63,982 nt of DNA from a virus: positions 1 through 63,982 of IMG/VR virus record IMGVR_UViG_3300033182_000145. One strand, written 5' to 3'. Positions 1 through 9,300 of this stretch are shown one piece after another. The notes beneath the pieces were generated by a model, which made no database searches, was not told the origin of the DNA, and saw only the letters and a list, made by a program, of their open reading frames with translations. Numbering within the stretch: position 1 is the stretch's first letter; each line of letters starts with the position of its first letter. Position numbers and translations under genes: made by a program.

Positions 1-1058
1 GCCTTAGATGGTGGCAGGATAAAAAGGGACATTATAATGGTATAATTGATGCGGATGCTCGTATACTTCAGAGCAGCAATATTTATATTATGCATAACGT
101 TTTTGAAGCCTATGGATCTGGACGAGTGAAGCAGCAAGAGCAGGAGGGCGATCAATTTGTTGATTTACATGACCGAACACCGGGAACAACTGCTTCTGAA
201 ATGGTTCATGATCTTCGTAGTAAGTTTATTGTTTGGGGTAGACACTTAGGTGGAGAGCAGTATGTTCGGGGTAATACTCAAATTACAAATACCGCTGGCG
301 AAACTATTTTAAGAAACGGCGCTTTGGGTTCGGCTGCTGGAAGCCCTACTGATTGGTATAGATCTAATACCGAACACTTGCATATTGTAGAGAACACATT
401 CTATGAGGATAAATTAGATGAAAGACCGGGTGTTATTTTACAGCAATATGCCGCTCACATGATAGGATGGGATTACTCGAGTACTAGTAACTGGGTAAAT
501 AACTCACAAGGATGGCCTAAGGCTATTGCAGGTACTGAATCTAGTTTGGGGGAAATTAATAGATGGAGTGGTAACTGGACTGCGTTTGGTAGTTCTCTTT
601 ATGGCTCTAATCGCGTTACTTGTAAACAGTTTACTAGTGAGTTTAATGTGAGTGGAGTAGATAATGATTCTTATTCATATCGTAAAAACACAGGTCCATT
701 ATCCCATGCTTCTACTTATGGTATTTGGAATAACAAAATTAAACAACTGGGAGATATTATGCCCGTTCATAACTACGGGAATAGTGGTGTTGGCTGGAGT
801 CAAATAGGTAGAGGATTCTTGTTAGCGTGTAGGTTGGGCTGGGGCTTTGCTGGCTTCTGGACGAATCAATCCTTTGGAGCTCCTTATTATATCCTATACC
901 CTCACATGACTACAGGAAATAGAATATTACAAGATGAGCCCTTCTATGGATATTATGGAATGCCGGGACAGACTGGAGATAATCATGGACCTACGATTAC
1001 TGAGATACCGTTCTATCATTTAGAACAGGTCCATCCCAGTGGAAACGGAGCAGATTAA
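1..1058 (+). CDS. Tail fibre protein, C-terminal part (continues from contig end)
   Basis: This is the 3' third of the fibre gene that starts at 60361. The frame is open from base 3, and the 141-bp terminal overlap joins it in frame to the end of the window, giving one protein of about 1,512 residues. The segment is rich in Gly, Asn, Ser, Trp and Tyr with few charged residues, as in receptor-binding tips of podovirus fibres. I recognise no enzymatic motif. The stop overlaps the start of the next gene (TAATG), so the two are probably translationally coupled. An ATG at 90 is internal and not a real start. Assignment as fibre rests on the T7 gp17-like N-terminus at the other end of the window and on position just before the terminase genes. 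Confidence 0.85.
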   Translation, partial: LRWWQDKKGHYNGIIDADARILQSSNIYIMHNVFEAYGSGRVKQQEQEGDQFVDLHDRTPGTTASEMVHDLRSKFIVWGRHLGGEQYVRGNTQITNTAGETILRNGALGSAAGSPTDWYRSNTEHLHIVENTFYEDKLDERPGVILQQYAAHMIGWDYSSTSNWVNNSQGWPKAIAGTESSLGEINRWSGNWTAFGSSLYGSNRVTCKQFTSEFNVSGVDNDSYSYRKNTGPLSHASTYGIWNNKIKQLGDIMPVHNYGNSGVGWSQIGRGFLLACRLGWGFAGFWTNQSFGAPYYILYPHMTTGNRILQDEPFYGYYGMPGQTGDNHGPTITEIPFYHLEQVHPSGNGAD

Positions 1059-1276
1059 TGAATAAAAAGAAACTAGAATTACTAAACGAGTGTCTTTTAG
1101 ATTCTCTTTTGTTAGATTTAAATGATCCTCAGAAGTGTACACCGGGTTTATATCAGGTTATCAGAGGGTATCTTAATGATAATAATGAAGTACTAGACGG
1201 TATTCCAAAGGAAAGTTTAGATATTCTGGAAAACCGATTAACTGATGCAATCCCATTTAAGAAGGAGGCAAGCTAA
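1058..1276 (+). CDS. Small terminase / DNA maturase A (T7 gp18-like)
   Basis: A 72-residue protein between the tail fibre and large terminase, the place of T7 gene 18. By eye the stretch LLDSLLLDLNDPQKCTPGLY matches the gp18 pattern of a helix, then a Leu-rich segment, then 'SPQLYN.I'. It is somewhat shorter than T7 gp18 (about 89 residues). The family forms a ring that recognises concatemeric DNA and stimulates packaging by the large subunit. It starts on the stop of the fibre gene (TAATG), and its own TAATG runs into the first basic mini-gene. The match is by memory of the family, so I rate it likely rather than certain. Confidence 0.7.
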   Translation: MNKKKLELLNECLLDSLLLDLNDPQKCTPGLYQVIRGYLNDNNEVLDGIPKESLDILENRLTDAIPFKKEAS

Positions 1277-1446
1277 TGCCGTTTGGAGAAGGAACATACG
1301 GAAGCAAGAAAGGTCGTCCTAAGAAGTATAGCACTATGCAGAGAGGTGGAGCTGCGGCTAAGATGGATCCTAAGAGTAAGAGGAGCCAAGCTAAGAGAAA
1401 GAAAGTTGGTCCTACTAAACGTGCTAAGAAGTCTGGGGGATATTAA
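1276..1446 (+). CDS. Small very basic protein, 56 aa
   Basis: Fifty-six residues, about a third Lys or Arg, starting MPFGEGTYGSKKGRPKK. It has no cysteine and no hydrophobic core and looks disordered and nucleic-acid binding. It is first of five consecutive basic mini-genes between the two terminase genes. An AAGGAGG Shine-Dalgarno lies at 1262-1268 and the start overlaps the upstream stop. Similar 'MPFGxGTYGSKxGRPxKK' proteins are, as I recall, common in aquatic phages, with unknown function. Confidence 0.75.
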   Translation: MPFGEGTYGSKKGRPKKYSTMQRGGAAAKMDPKSKRSQAKRKKVGPTKRAKKSGGY

Positions 1447-1448
1447 TT

Positions 1449-1739
1449 GTGGCTAAGAAAAAGGGAACTATGAAAGGCCACACAATTAAGGGGGGTCATA
1501 AGCGTCCTACGAAGAAAGGTGCTGGCATGACTAGAAAAGGGATTGCTAAGTACCGTAGGGATAATCCCGGTAGTAAGTTAAAGGGCGCAGTAACGGGGAA
1601 GGTTAAGAAGGGCAGCAAGGCAGCTAAAAGACGTAAGTCTTTTTGCGCCCGTAGTGCTGGTCAGATGAAGAAGTTCCCTAAGGCTGCTAAGGATCCTAAC
1701 TCACGACTGCGGCAGGCTCGAAAAAGATGGAAGTGCTAA
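1449..1739 (+). CDS. Basic Cys-containing protein with KSFCAR motif, 96 aa
   Basis: Ninety-six residues with a GTG start. The N-terminal half carries KKG-AGMTRKG-IAKYR-type repeats. The C-terminal half carries GSKAAKRRKSFCARSAG and ends in RLRQARKRWKC. This signature recurs, as I recall, in many marine phages as a small conserved domain of unknown function, with paired Cys at 'SFCAR' and at the end 'RKWxC'. The extreme positive charge suggests DNA or RNA binding. It lies 2 nt after the previous gene's stop, in the same transcription unit as the terminases. Confidence 0.8.
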   Translation: MAKKKGTMKGHTIKGGHKRPTKKGAGMTRKGIAKYRRDNPGSKLKGAVTGKVKKGSKAAKRRKSFCARSAGQMKKFPKAAKDPNSRLRQARKRWKC

Positions 1740-1741
1740 TC

Positions 1742-1900
1742 ATGGCTAAGAAAAAGAAGAAGGCTAAAAGAGATGCATGTTACCACAAGGTAAAGAATAG
1801 ATATACCAAGTGGCCCTCGGCTTATGCTTCAGGTGCATTAGTTAAGTGCCGTAAAGCTGGTGCTAAAAACTGGGGCAATAAATCAAGGAAGAAAAAGTAA
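1742..1900 (+). CDS. Basic protein with PSAYASGALVKCR motif, 52 aa
   Basis: Fifty-two residues. After a lysine-rich start it reads DACYHKVKNRY, then KWPSAYASGALVKCRKAG, then NWGNKS. I recognise this Cys-x..-Cys signature from small proteins of aquatic phages and some large DNA viruses, with no established function. It starts 3 nt after the preceding stop and its own stop overlaps the next start (TAATGG). Third of the basic cluster. Confidence 0.8.
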   Translation: MAKKKKKAKRDACYHKVKNRYTKWPSAYASGALVKCRKAGAKNWGNKSRKKK

Positions 1901-2127
1901 TGGCTAAGAAGAAAGAAGGATTGAAAAAGTGGTTTAGTCGCAATAAGGGTAAGGGCTGGATTGATTGTAAGACTGGCAAACCTTGCGGCAGAAAGTCTGC
2001 TAAGGGTGGGAGTAAAAGACCATACCCAGCATGTAGACCAACCAAAGCTCAGTGTACTTCAGCTTCTAAAAGAAAAACAGGCCCTTCAAGAATTAGTTGG
2101 AAAAAGAAAACGAAAGGGAAAAAGTAA
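1900..2127 (+). CDS. Basic four-Cys protein with DCKTGKPCGR motif, 75 aa
   Basis: Seventy-five residues: a basic start, GWIDCKTGKPCGRKS, then RPYPACRPTKAQC, then a Lys/Arg tail. Four cysteines in two pairs could bind a metal. The motif is one I recall from uncharacterised small proteins of aquatic phages. Fourth of the mini-gene cluster; start and stop both overlap neighbours by one base. Confidence 0.8.
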   Translation: MAKKKEGLKKWFSRNKGKGWIDCKTGKPCGRKSAKGGSKRPYPACRPTKAQCTSASKRKTGPSRISWKKKTKGKK

Positions 2128-2264
2128 TGGCACATTCAAAGTTTAAATGCGCATGTGGTACTACTACCAGACGAACAGAAGGTGATGCCATGAAGTTTGT
2201 TGCTAAGAAGAAAAAGAAGCAGACCACGCCTAACTACAGACCCACAGGAAAGAAGAGCAGATGA
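2127..2264 (+). CDS. Small basic protein with CxC, 45 aa
   Basis: Forty-five residues, MAHSKFKCACGTTTRRTEG then a Lys-rich tail. The CAC pair near the N-terminus may be half of a zinc site. It starts on the previous stop (TAATGG) and overlaps the large terminase start by 4 nt (ATGA), a typical coupling arrangement. Fifth of five consecutive basic mini-genes. Function unknown. Confidence 0.7.
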   Translation: MAHSKFKCACGTTTRRTEGDAMKFVAKKKKKQTTPNYRPTGKKSR

Positions 2265-3946
2265 ATATTCCCCAAGAAATGGTAGATGATTTTCGTAATC
2301 ATTTATGGGCTTGCTTTAAGTATTTAGGGTTAGGGGAACCTACAGCAGCCCAGTATGCAATGGCTGATGCTCTACAAAACGGACCTACAGATATGCAGCT
2401 ACAGGCTGGGCGTGGGTTTGGTAAGTCTGTTATTACAGCCTGTTTAGCATCGTGGTTCTTGTTGCGAGATCCTAATACTACAATTATGGTTGTTTCTGCA
2501 ACAGGTAATAAAGCCACTGAGTTTATTTCTATGACCAGAAAGATCCTTGATCTTGTTCCGTACTGCGAGCACTTAAGACCGGGAGATCACACTACAGATA
2601 ATGCCTTTGCGTTTAATGTAGAGGCTCGGACTAAGATTGGTCAGGATAAATCTTGCTTTGCTCGTGGTATAACTTCTCAGATTACGGGGTCACACGCTGA
2701 TTTTGTAATCGGTGATGACATTGAGATCGAAGGTAATTGCGAAACTGCTGCTGCAAGAGATAAACTTATGAATAAAGTTGCAGAGTTTGAGCAGATTCGT
2801 AATGTCGGTGGTCGTGTTATCTTTTTAGGTACACCACAAATTAAAGATTCGATTTACAATCAGCTAAAGTCGGGCTATAAAGTAACAAAGTTCCCGGCTG
2901 TTGTTCCTGATAAAGATTCACCAACAGAAATAGAAGATGTAAATGAGTGGGTGTTACAACTTAACGCAGAACCGGGGGATCCTACACAACCTGAAAGATT
3001 TCCAATGGAAGTTTTGATGGAGCGTATGGCTAAGATCGGTCCCAAGTTATTTGCACTGCACTATAAACTTGATACGTCTCTTGCAGACTTTGAGAAGTTC
3101 CCTTTACGTCTTGCAGATTTGATTGTGTTGGATGTTCACCCAGATATGTGTCCCGAAAAGATTGTTTGGTCCAACTCTACACCAATGAAAGGTGTTCCAC
3201 TGTTTGGTTTATCAGGAGATCTCATCTACGAGCCAATGTGGGTGTCGGATAACTACACTAACTATAACCAGACCGTGATGCACATCGATCCCTCGGGTAG
3301 AGGTGAGGACGAAACGGCTGTGTGTATCGCTTCGTTTGCTAATGGGTATGTATTTATCCACGAGCTGATAGGATATCCGGGTGGGTACGAAAAGGGAGTC
3401 CTTAAGAAAATTGCCAAGTTAGCTTATGAGTACAACGTCTCTTTAATCAGAGTCGAGAGTAACTTTGGTGATGCCATGTTCTGCCAATTATTATCTCCTA
3501 TTGTGTTTGATATTTGTGGTAGAGTGGGGATTGAGGATTATCGGGTTAGTGGACGCAAGGAGGCACGGATTATCGCTGCCTTGGAACCCACAATGTCTCA
3601 GCATAGGCTAGTGTTCAATAAAAAGACCATTTGCCAAGAGGAAACCCAGAAACAAATAACCCGAATCTTCGATAAAAGAGGAGCCCTTCCGAGGGATGAC
3701 AGGGTAGATGTCCTGTCGGCTGCCGTATCCTACTGGGAAGACATGCTTTCCAAGGATGTGGACCTGATTATCGCTAAGAATCAGGAGAGAGATAGGAATG
3801 ATTTAGTTAAAACTTGGATGGATGACAAGCGTAGAATGGGCTTATTCAGTAATAAGCTCTCCGGGGCTATAATCAACAGATCCCTGAAGCCTGTCGATCG
3901 GAACAAAACCAAGTGGAATAACCCCAGAGGCGGGAGCTGGTCCTGA
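2261..3946 (+). CDS. Terminase large subunit (T7 gp19-like)
   Basis: A 561-residue packaging ATPase-nuclease. Walker A is AGRGFGKSV near residues 49-57. Walker B is FVIGDDIE near 148-153. The C-terminal nuclease domain shows HIDPSGRGEDETA near 340 and the acidic DDRVDVLSAA near 480, the usual RNase H-like metal sites. Length is close to T7 gp19 (586). It translocates concatemeric DNA into proheads and cuts the ends. The T7-type large subunit suggests terminal direct repeats in the virion DNA, but the ends cannot be located here. It starts inside the previous gene's stop (ATGA). Confidence 0.95.
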   Translation: MNIPQEMVDDFRNHLWACFKYLGLGEPTAAQYAMADALQNGPTDMQLQAGRGFGKSVITACLASWFLLRDPNTTIMVVSATGNKATEFISMTRKILDLVPYCEHLRPGDHTTDNAFAFNVEARTKIGQDKSCFARGITSQITGSHADFVIGDDIEIEGNCETAAARDKLMNKVAEFEQIRNVGGRVIFLGTPQIKDSIYNQLKSGYKVTKFPAVVPDKDSPTEIEDVNEWVLQLNAEPGDPTQPERFPMEVLMERMAKIGPKLFALHYKLDTSLADFEKFPLRLADLIVLDVHPDMCPEKIVWSNSTPMKGVPLFGLSGDLIYEPMWVSDNYTNYNQTVMHIDPSGRGEDETAVCIASFANGYVFIHELIGYPGGYEKGVLKKIAKLAYEYNVSLIRVESNFGDAMFCQLLSPIVFDICGRVGIEDYRVSGRKEARIIAALEPTMSQHRLVFNKKTICQEETQKQITRIFDKRGALPRDDRVDVLSAAVSYWEDMLSKDVDLIIAKNQERDRNDLVKTWMDDKRRMGLFSNKLSGAIINRSLKPVDRNKTKWNNPRGGSWS

Positions 3947-4044
3947 GAGGGCCTAGAATCCCCTCTGACAGCGTTTTAGCTAGGGGTATACAGAGGTACT
4001 TATGTTACTTAAAAGTGGCTCAGAAGAGCTAGAGGAGGCTTAGA
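3947..4044. promoter_or_regulatory. Intergenic leader before internal virion genes
   Basis: A 98-base gap, one of few in the late region. It holds an imperfect hairpin (GAGGG at 3946-3950 with CCCTC at 3963-3967) and a TAGGGGTATACAG segment. It is a plausible site for a phage promoter or processing signal. I could not establish a shared promoter consensus with other gaps by eye. AGAGGAGG just before 4045 is the ribosome site. Confidence 0.3.
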
Positions 4045-4830
4045 ATGCCAGCAGCATGGATTGGACTAGGAATGGGTGCGCTGAACATGTTTACGGGCAT
4101 GGGTCAGGCTGGAGCATCGTCGCAGCAGGCCGCCTTACAGGCATGGCAGGCTCAGCAGGCTCAGCAGAACCGCCGTTTGCAGTTCGCTCACCAAGAGTTC
4201 CTGAACAGAATGCAGATCCAGCAGAAGAATCGAGAGATTGCTAGAGCAAATGCTACTCGGTGGATCAATAATAAGAATATTGCCCTTGCTGCAAACCAGA
4301 CCAGAGCCGAAGAGGAGTTTTGGTTGGGGTGGAATTTTGATAATGACCTCAATATGATGTCTAAGAAGCATAAGCAGGTCAATGACCAGCTCTTGACTAA
4401 CCTTACCCAGAGAAATATTAATTGGAGAAGTGGTACTGCCCGTCAGTTATTGAGAGCATCCTTAGAAAAGTCCAAGGAAGCCTTTGCTGACCGGAGAATG
4501 TCTCATACCAATGCAATGCGGGGTGCTGAGCGTAAGCAGTTAATGTCTTTATCTAAAAGAGACTTCGGATACAATGCTGCTACTACGTATATTCCGGGCT
4601 TCTTTGCTGATGTGCCTACCGTTGATCCTCAGTCAGCTGGTAGCATGGCCTATCAGACAGGAATGGTAAGTGCTTTAATGGGTGGTATTAGTGCCGGGTT
4701 ACAGGGTGCTGCTCTTGGAGCACAGCTTGGTGATATAAGTAGTGAAATGGGTGGAGTACAGCAAGAAACGTTTCCTTATTCTCCTAGTTACGGATTAAAC
4801 CCCTCATTTGAAGGACCGACCCAACCATGA
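4045..4830 (+). CDS. Internal virion protein (T7 gp14-like)
   Basis: 261 residues. A short Gly/Ala-rich hydrophobic N-terminus (AAWIGLGMGALNMFTGMG), then a Gln/Ala-rich coiled coil with Ser-Gln-Gln repeats (about 24-75), then helices, then a Gly/Ala-rich hydrophobic segment near 205-230. This is the layout of gp14-type ejection proteins, which line the tail entry and insert in the host outer membrane. T7 gp14 is 196 residues. It follows the large terminase rather than preceding the fibre gene as in T7. The next gene overlaps its stop by 4 nt. Confidence 0.7.
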   Translation: MPAAWIGLGMGALNMFTGMGQAGASSQQAALQAWQAQQAQQNRRLQFAHQEFLNRMQIQQKNREIARANATRWINNKNIALAANQTRAEEEFWLGWNFDNDLNMMSKKHKQVNDQLLTNLTQRNINWRSGTARQLLRASLEKSKEAFADRRMSHTNAMRGAERKQLMSLSKRDFGYNAATTYIPGFFADVPTVDPQSAGSMAYQTGMVSALMGGISAGLQGAALGAQLGDISSEMGGVQQETFPYSPSYGLNPSFEGPTQP

Positions 4831-5864
4831 CTGACCAATTAAACAAACTTAGAGAAATAATGAGTGGAAATGCCCCTAAGGCTGCCGAGCGTTTAGACCC
4901 TAGAGATGCCGTGGGCTTAGGAGAGATAGAGAAGTCTGAAAGATGGCTTGCGGATAATAAGCATTTACCTAAGTCTGCCCTGTGGTCTGGATGGAAAACA
5001 GAGATCGGAGCTTTTAAAACTATAACTCCTAATAATAAAGATTATTTTTGGGAGACTGAGTTTAAGTTACACCCTAAGGGACCAAAGGCAGCTTTAGCAG
5101 ACTATGAGCGAATGGTTGAAAATAAGCTAGCTACTTTAACAGATGACCGTAAGGAATACTTCTTACGGGATATCGCTAGAGAAGCTCCTCCTAATGTTAC
5201 TAATAATCTGTTAATTAAATTAGGAGTGGTCTCCCAGAAAATCAAAGGCAAGACTGAGGAACGGGCTCGTATTGATAACATCTTAGAGTTTCAGAATATG
5301 GCTCAGGATTTAACTAATCAAATCTTAAGTGGGGAGTTATCCTCTCTTAATCCCGAGGTCTCAATTCATAGCCATGCAGACGATTTATTAAAGATGTACA
5401 TGAGTCATCAATCTCAGTATTTAGTCGACAACGAGGGACGGATTGCAGTTGGTACAGACGAAGGAGTACTGCCTGTTTGGTCTCTACAGTCTCCCGATCT
5501 TCCTTGGGAAGAACAGGCGATTATGTATAATGATTTAACTAATGTTGCTAAGAAGGCTATTGAACCTTTGATTGCTAAGAGTAGACTTGAAGCTGCTGAG
5601 TCTGACTATAAAACAACAAGAGAATTATTTAACAAGGTAAGTACTCTGCCTAGAGAATTCAGATCTAGTATCATTATTGATGGGGCAGTCTCTGATAGAG
5701 ATCCCATGACTTCTACTAGAATGGCTATTGATTCTATTCTCAGTTCAGAAATTGAGAAGAATATTTATCCAAGTCAGCAGTCAATTACCAGAGCGTTTTT
5801 CGCTGAGTGGAAGAACTTGTTTAATACTTTAGAAAAACGTGCATCAGACGGTACTGTAGAATAA
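4827..5864 (+). CDS. Probable virion protein, unknown, 345 aa
   Basis: A 345-residue soluble, helix-rich protein with no signal peptide, membrane span or motif that I recognise. It overlaps the gp14-like gene by 4 nt and precedes two further presumed internal virion genes, so it is probably an ejection or internal core protein. Position corresponds to T7 gene 15, but I see no convincing resemblance. Confidence 0.75.
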   Translation: MTDQLNKLREIMSGNAPKAAERLDPRDAVGLGEIEKSERWLADNKHLPKSALWSGWKTEIGAFKTITPNNKDYFWETEFKLHPKGPKAALADYERMVENKLATLTDDRKEYFLRDIAREAPPNVTNNLLIKLGVVSQKIKGKTEERARIDNILEFQNMAQDLTNQILSGELSSLNPEVSIHSHADDLLKMYMSHQSQYLVDNEGRIAVGTDEGVLPVWSLQSPDLPWEEQAIMYNDLTNVAKKAIEPLIAKSRLEAAESDYKTTRELFNKVSTLPREFRSSIIIDGAVSDRDPMTSTRMAIDSILSSEIEKNIYPSQQSITRAFFAEWKNLFNTLEKRASDGTVE

Positions 5865-5874
5865 GGAGTTTAAA

Positions 5875-6339
5875 ATGGCTAAGCAAACAGGAGTAAATCC
5901 TCCGGGTTATATGCCTATAATGCCAGTTGGTACTACTCGAGAGGGAGGATTTCAAGCTGGTAGTTTTGTTATAGATAATATGAACACGGCTCCCTTGATG
6001 CAGTACTACAACAACATTGAGAATATGTGGGCAAACGTAAATACTTTTGGTCAAGATTTATTAGGCACAATCTATAAGTGGAAAGATTATGAATATAAGA
6101 AGTGGAAGGCCAAGCGTAAAGAACGTTTAATTGCTAGTCTTTCTCAAGCAGGAAACATAAAGCGACAAGTAGAGCAAGACCGAATAGATACTGCTTTACA
6201 GGCCGTTGAAGATATTCTACAAACAAGAAGAGAAATAGAATATAAAGCTCCTGTTGCTGAAGATCTTGATTTCGATTTCTTTGATATGATGAGAAAGTTT
6301 GAAGAAGAAGAAGGAGATATTGATGTTAATCCCGCATGA
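5875..6339 (+). CDS. Unknown virion-region protein, 154 aa
   Basis: 154 residues: Pro/Gly-rich start (GVNPPGYMPIMPVGTT), a central amphipathic helix, a Lys/Arg-rich helix (YKKWKAKRKERL) and a very acidic C-terminus. AAGGAG precedes the ATG. The downstream gene starts inside its 3' end. I do not recognise the family. Confidence 0.75.
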   Translation: MAKQTGVNPPGYMPIMPVGTTREGGFQAGSFVIDNMNTAPLMQYYNNIENMWANVNTFGQDLLGTIYKWKDYEYKKWKAKRKERLIASLSQAGNIKRQVEQDRIDTALQAVEDILQTRREIEYKAPVAEDLDFDFFDMMRKFEEEEGDIDVNPA

Positions 6340-9300
6340 TGATTCTGTAAATTACTGGTCTAACGTCCTTAGATCAGGCAATCTCCATGCTTACTCAGAT
6401 GAGTTTGGTAATAGTGGTGATTTTCGTTATGTGCCCTTACCTTACGCAAACGAAGGAGAAGACTTTAAACAGCTTCTAGAAATTAGACGACAGAATTCTT
6501 TTGATTACAGTAAACCCTTTAATGAAAAGGGAGAGCTAAATCCAGTAATCCGAGAAGACTTATTATTGTCTTTTCCAGAAACAGCTGTTACTAACTACAT
6601 CAATCAGCGGGGTCATGAATATCCTGAAACTATTTGGCTTCCGAGTTCCAGCCACGGAAGAGAGGCTGAGATTAAAAAACAATTCGGTACTGAGGCTAAT
6701 TATAAAAACTGGCAGAAAGCTAGGTGGCAAAATAGAGGAGAAAAGGGAATACCGGGTACAGGTTTTGTTGAGTCTAATAAGGATGTTGTTTTAATTAATC
6801 AGTGGATTCAAGAACAAAGAAACGGTATTGCTACAAAGGCAAGTGCTAATACTGAGTACGCCGAAGCATTAAACTTTACGGGGTTTATTGCAAGAGCGGA
6901 AGAGTATAGCCGAGGAGAGCTCTTACTTAATAGCTGGCAAACTAGGGATTTTGTGGGTCAGATTTATTTTGACGATGGAGCGTCTACCGCACAAGATATT
7001 CCATTTAAGAATCTCCAGTATGGAGCATTGGGTATGTTTGGACGTAACAGATATATGGAAGAGTTTCAGACAGATGTTCGTCCCAGCCGAAGTGAAATAG
7101 ATGAGAAAGCAGTAAGACAGACGGTTGATGAACTTCTAAAGTATACCGTATCGTTTACAGATCCCAGTGCTATGGAAGCTTTGTTCGGGATAACTGAAGA
7201 GGAAATGATTGCAACTACCATCTTATATGATAAAAATAAAACTTCTGTGTTAGAGATTGAAGAATATCAGGATAGGATCGAAGCATTTAAGGAAACACTG
7301 ATTAACAGAGTTGTGGAAAATAGTCTGCCTACTACTGATTCTATCTTAGATACCTTAAAAACTGAATGGGAAAAACTAGTAGAAACTAACGTAGGAACCC
7401 CTCTTACTTTAAGCGAGGTTAACTCTCCTTGGTGGGACGGAAACCCTTACTATAAGCCCGAGCAAATTATAGGGGAAAATAGTTTCATTGATCAGCCCGA
7501 AGGATATATGGGATCCTTAAACGTTCGTATGCAACGGGAGGTAGAAGATAGAGTAGCCCGTGGTATTGGGTATCCTATGGGAGCAGCGAAAGAAATTTGG
7601 GCTGGACTACAGTCTGGATTCTTCACAACGCTTGGAGGAGCTACTCAGTTACTGACTAAAACAGGAAGTGCTATAGCAGCCGCTATGGCTAAGGCGGGAC
7701 AGTTTGATCCTTCTCAAGAAGAACTTAAGCAGTTAGATACGTTTGTTGAAGAGATTGTAAAGCTTCGGCAAAGGTCTGAAACCCCATTAGACATTATTAA
7801 TAACAGCATTACTGAAGAAGAGTTGTTGGTCTTACAAGCAGAGGCTTATCGAAATGCCCTGATTAAGGGGGAAAAGGATCGAGCCTATGGGCGGTTTGCT
7901 TCCGTGATGAACGCGGTGGGTGGATTAGGGCTGCCTACTGATCGAGAAAGCTATTTGAACGATGAAACTAAAGAAGGTATTATTGCTCAGTTAGATGAGT
8001 TTCTTATGGAACGCACGCAGAAAGTAGCAGGCCTAAGTCAGATATATAGAGATGCTACAACTCCCGTCAATATATATGAGAAGCTTATGATCGATGCTAT
8101 GAACGAATACTCGAATACGAACTTCACCTCGATGAAACAGGTGAATGGTCTTATTAATGATGTATTAAAGAATCCAGATAAATATAACTACGGGGCTCAG
8201 ATGAATATTCTAGGAACTTATAACCTAGCTAATAGAACCTACTCAGAGCTTCTTGTAGAACAGGATAGAAATACAGCTGAAGCTGCTAGACATATGCAAG
8301 CCATAAAAAATAGACAGACTGGAAATGTAGATGAGACTGGCAATACTATTTTTAGATATTTTGATCCCTCTCAAACACAGTCAGTAGGCTTAGTAGAAGG
8401 TGATCCAGATGTAATTAAAAACTTGCAGGAATATGGAAACATCCATAATCAGGAGTTCCAGACTGCGTATAGAGAAGTTTATATTGGAGCTACAGGAGCA
8501 GAGCCAGAATCCATTCCCTCCCTTCAACAGTTTATAGATCCCTTAAATAACCGGGATGTCGATTGGGGTGAGATTGATCCATTTAGTGGTGTTGCTCTTG
8601 CTCAGATGTTAATGCAAACGTCGGCTGGAAAAACAAATGAAACTATTCCTCAGTTACGATCTCTTTCAACGTTTATAGATAGAGGCTTACAAGATCTTCA
8701 AGATCCTGAGGTATTAGCAAACCCCCAAAAATTAGCTATGGCTATTAGGGCGGCAAACTACAGTAATACTTTAGTAGGAAGTATTAGAGGAAATAGAAAT
8801 GCTAATATGATTAAATCCATGAGGAAAATGTTTGGATGGGAAGATGATAGGAAATGGGGTATGTTAAAGATGTTTAATGCCCTTTCTAGAACTAAATTTG
8901 GCCCAAGCTTTTTATCTCAATTAAGTTTAGCAGAATTAGAAAGTCAAAATCCAGAAGAGCGTTTACAAGCTATGGATAGTATACGTACAAATCTAACTGA
9001 CATTAATAAAACATTTGTAAATATTCTCGGTAGTGTGCTATCTGGAGAAAACGTAGGGTCTCTTCCTACAACAGATAATATGACTAGTTTAATAAACCCT
9101 ATGCGAAGTAGGTTACCTGTTAACGTTGTAGATATCAAATCATTTTCGGACAACTATGGTTTTGAAGGTTGGAAAACAAACTTAAGAACTCTAGGTATTT
9201 TAGATTTACCTGAAGACTACGAAGATAACTATGACGAAATACTACTGCAAAGATTTAATGAAATAAATGACGGTAAAGTTTATTTAACTAAAGAGCAACA

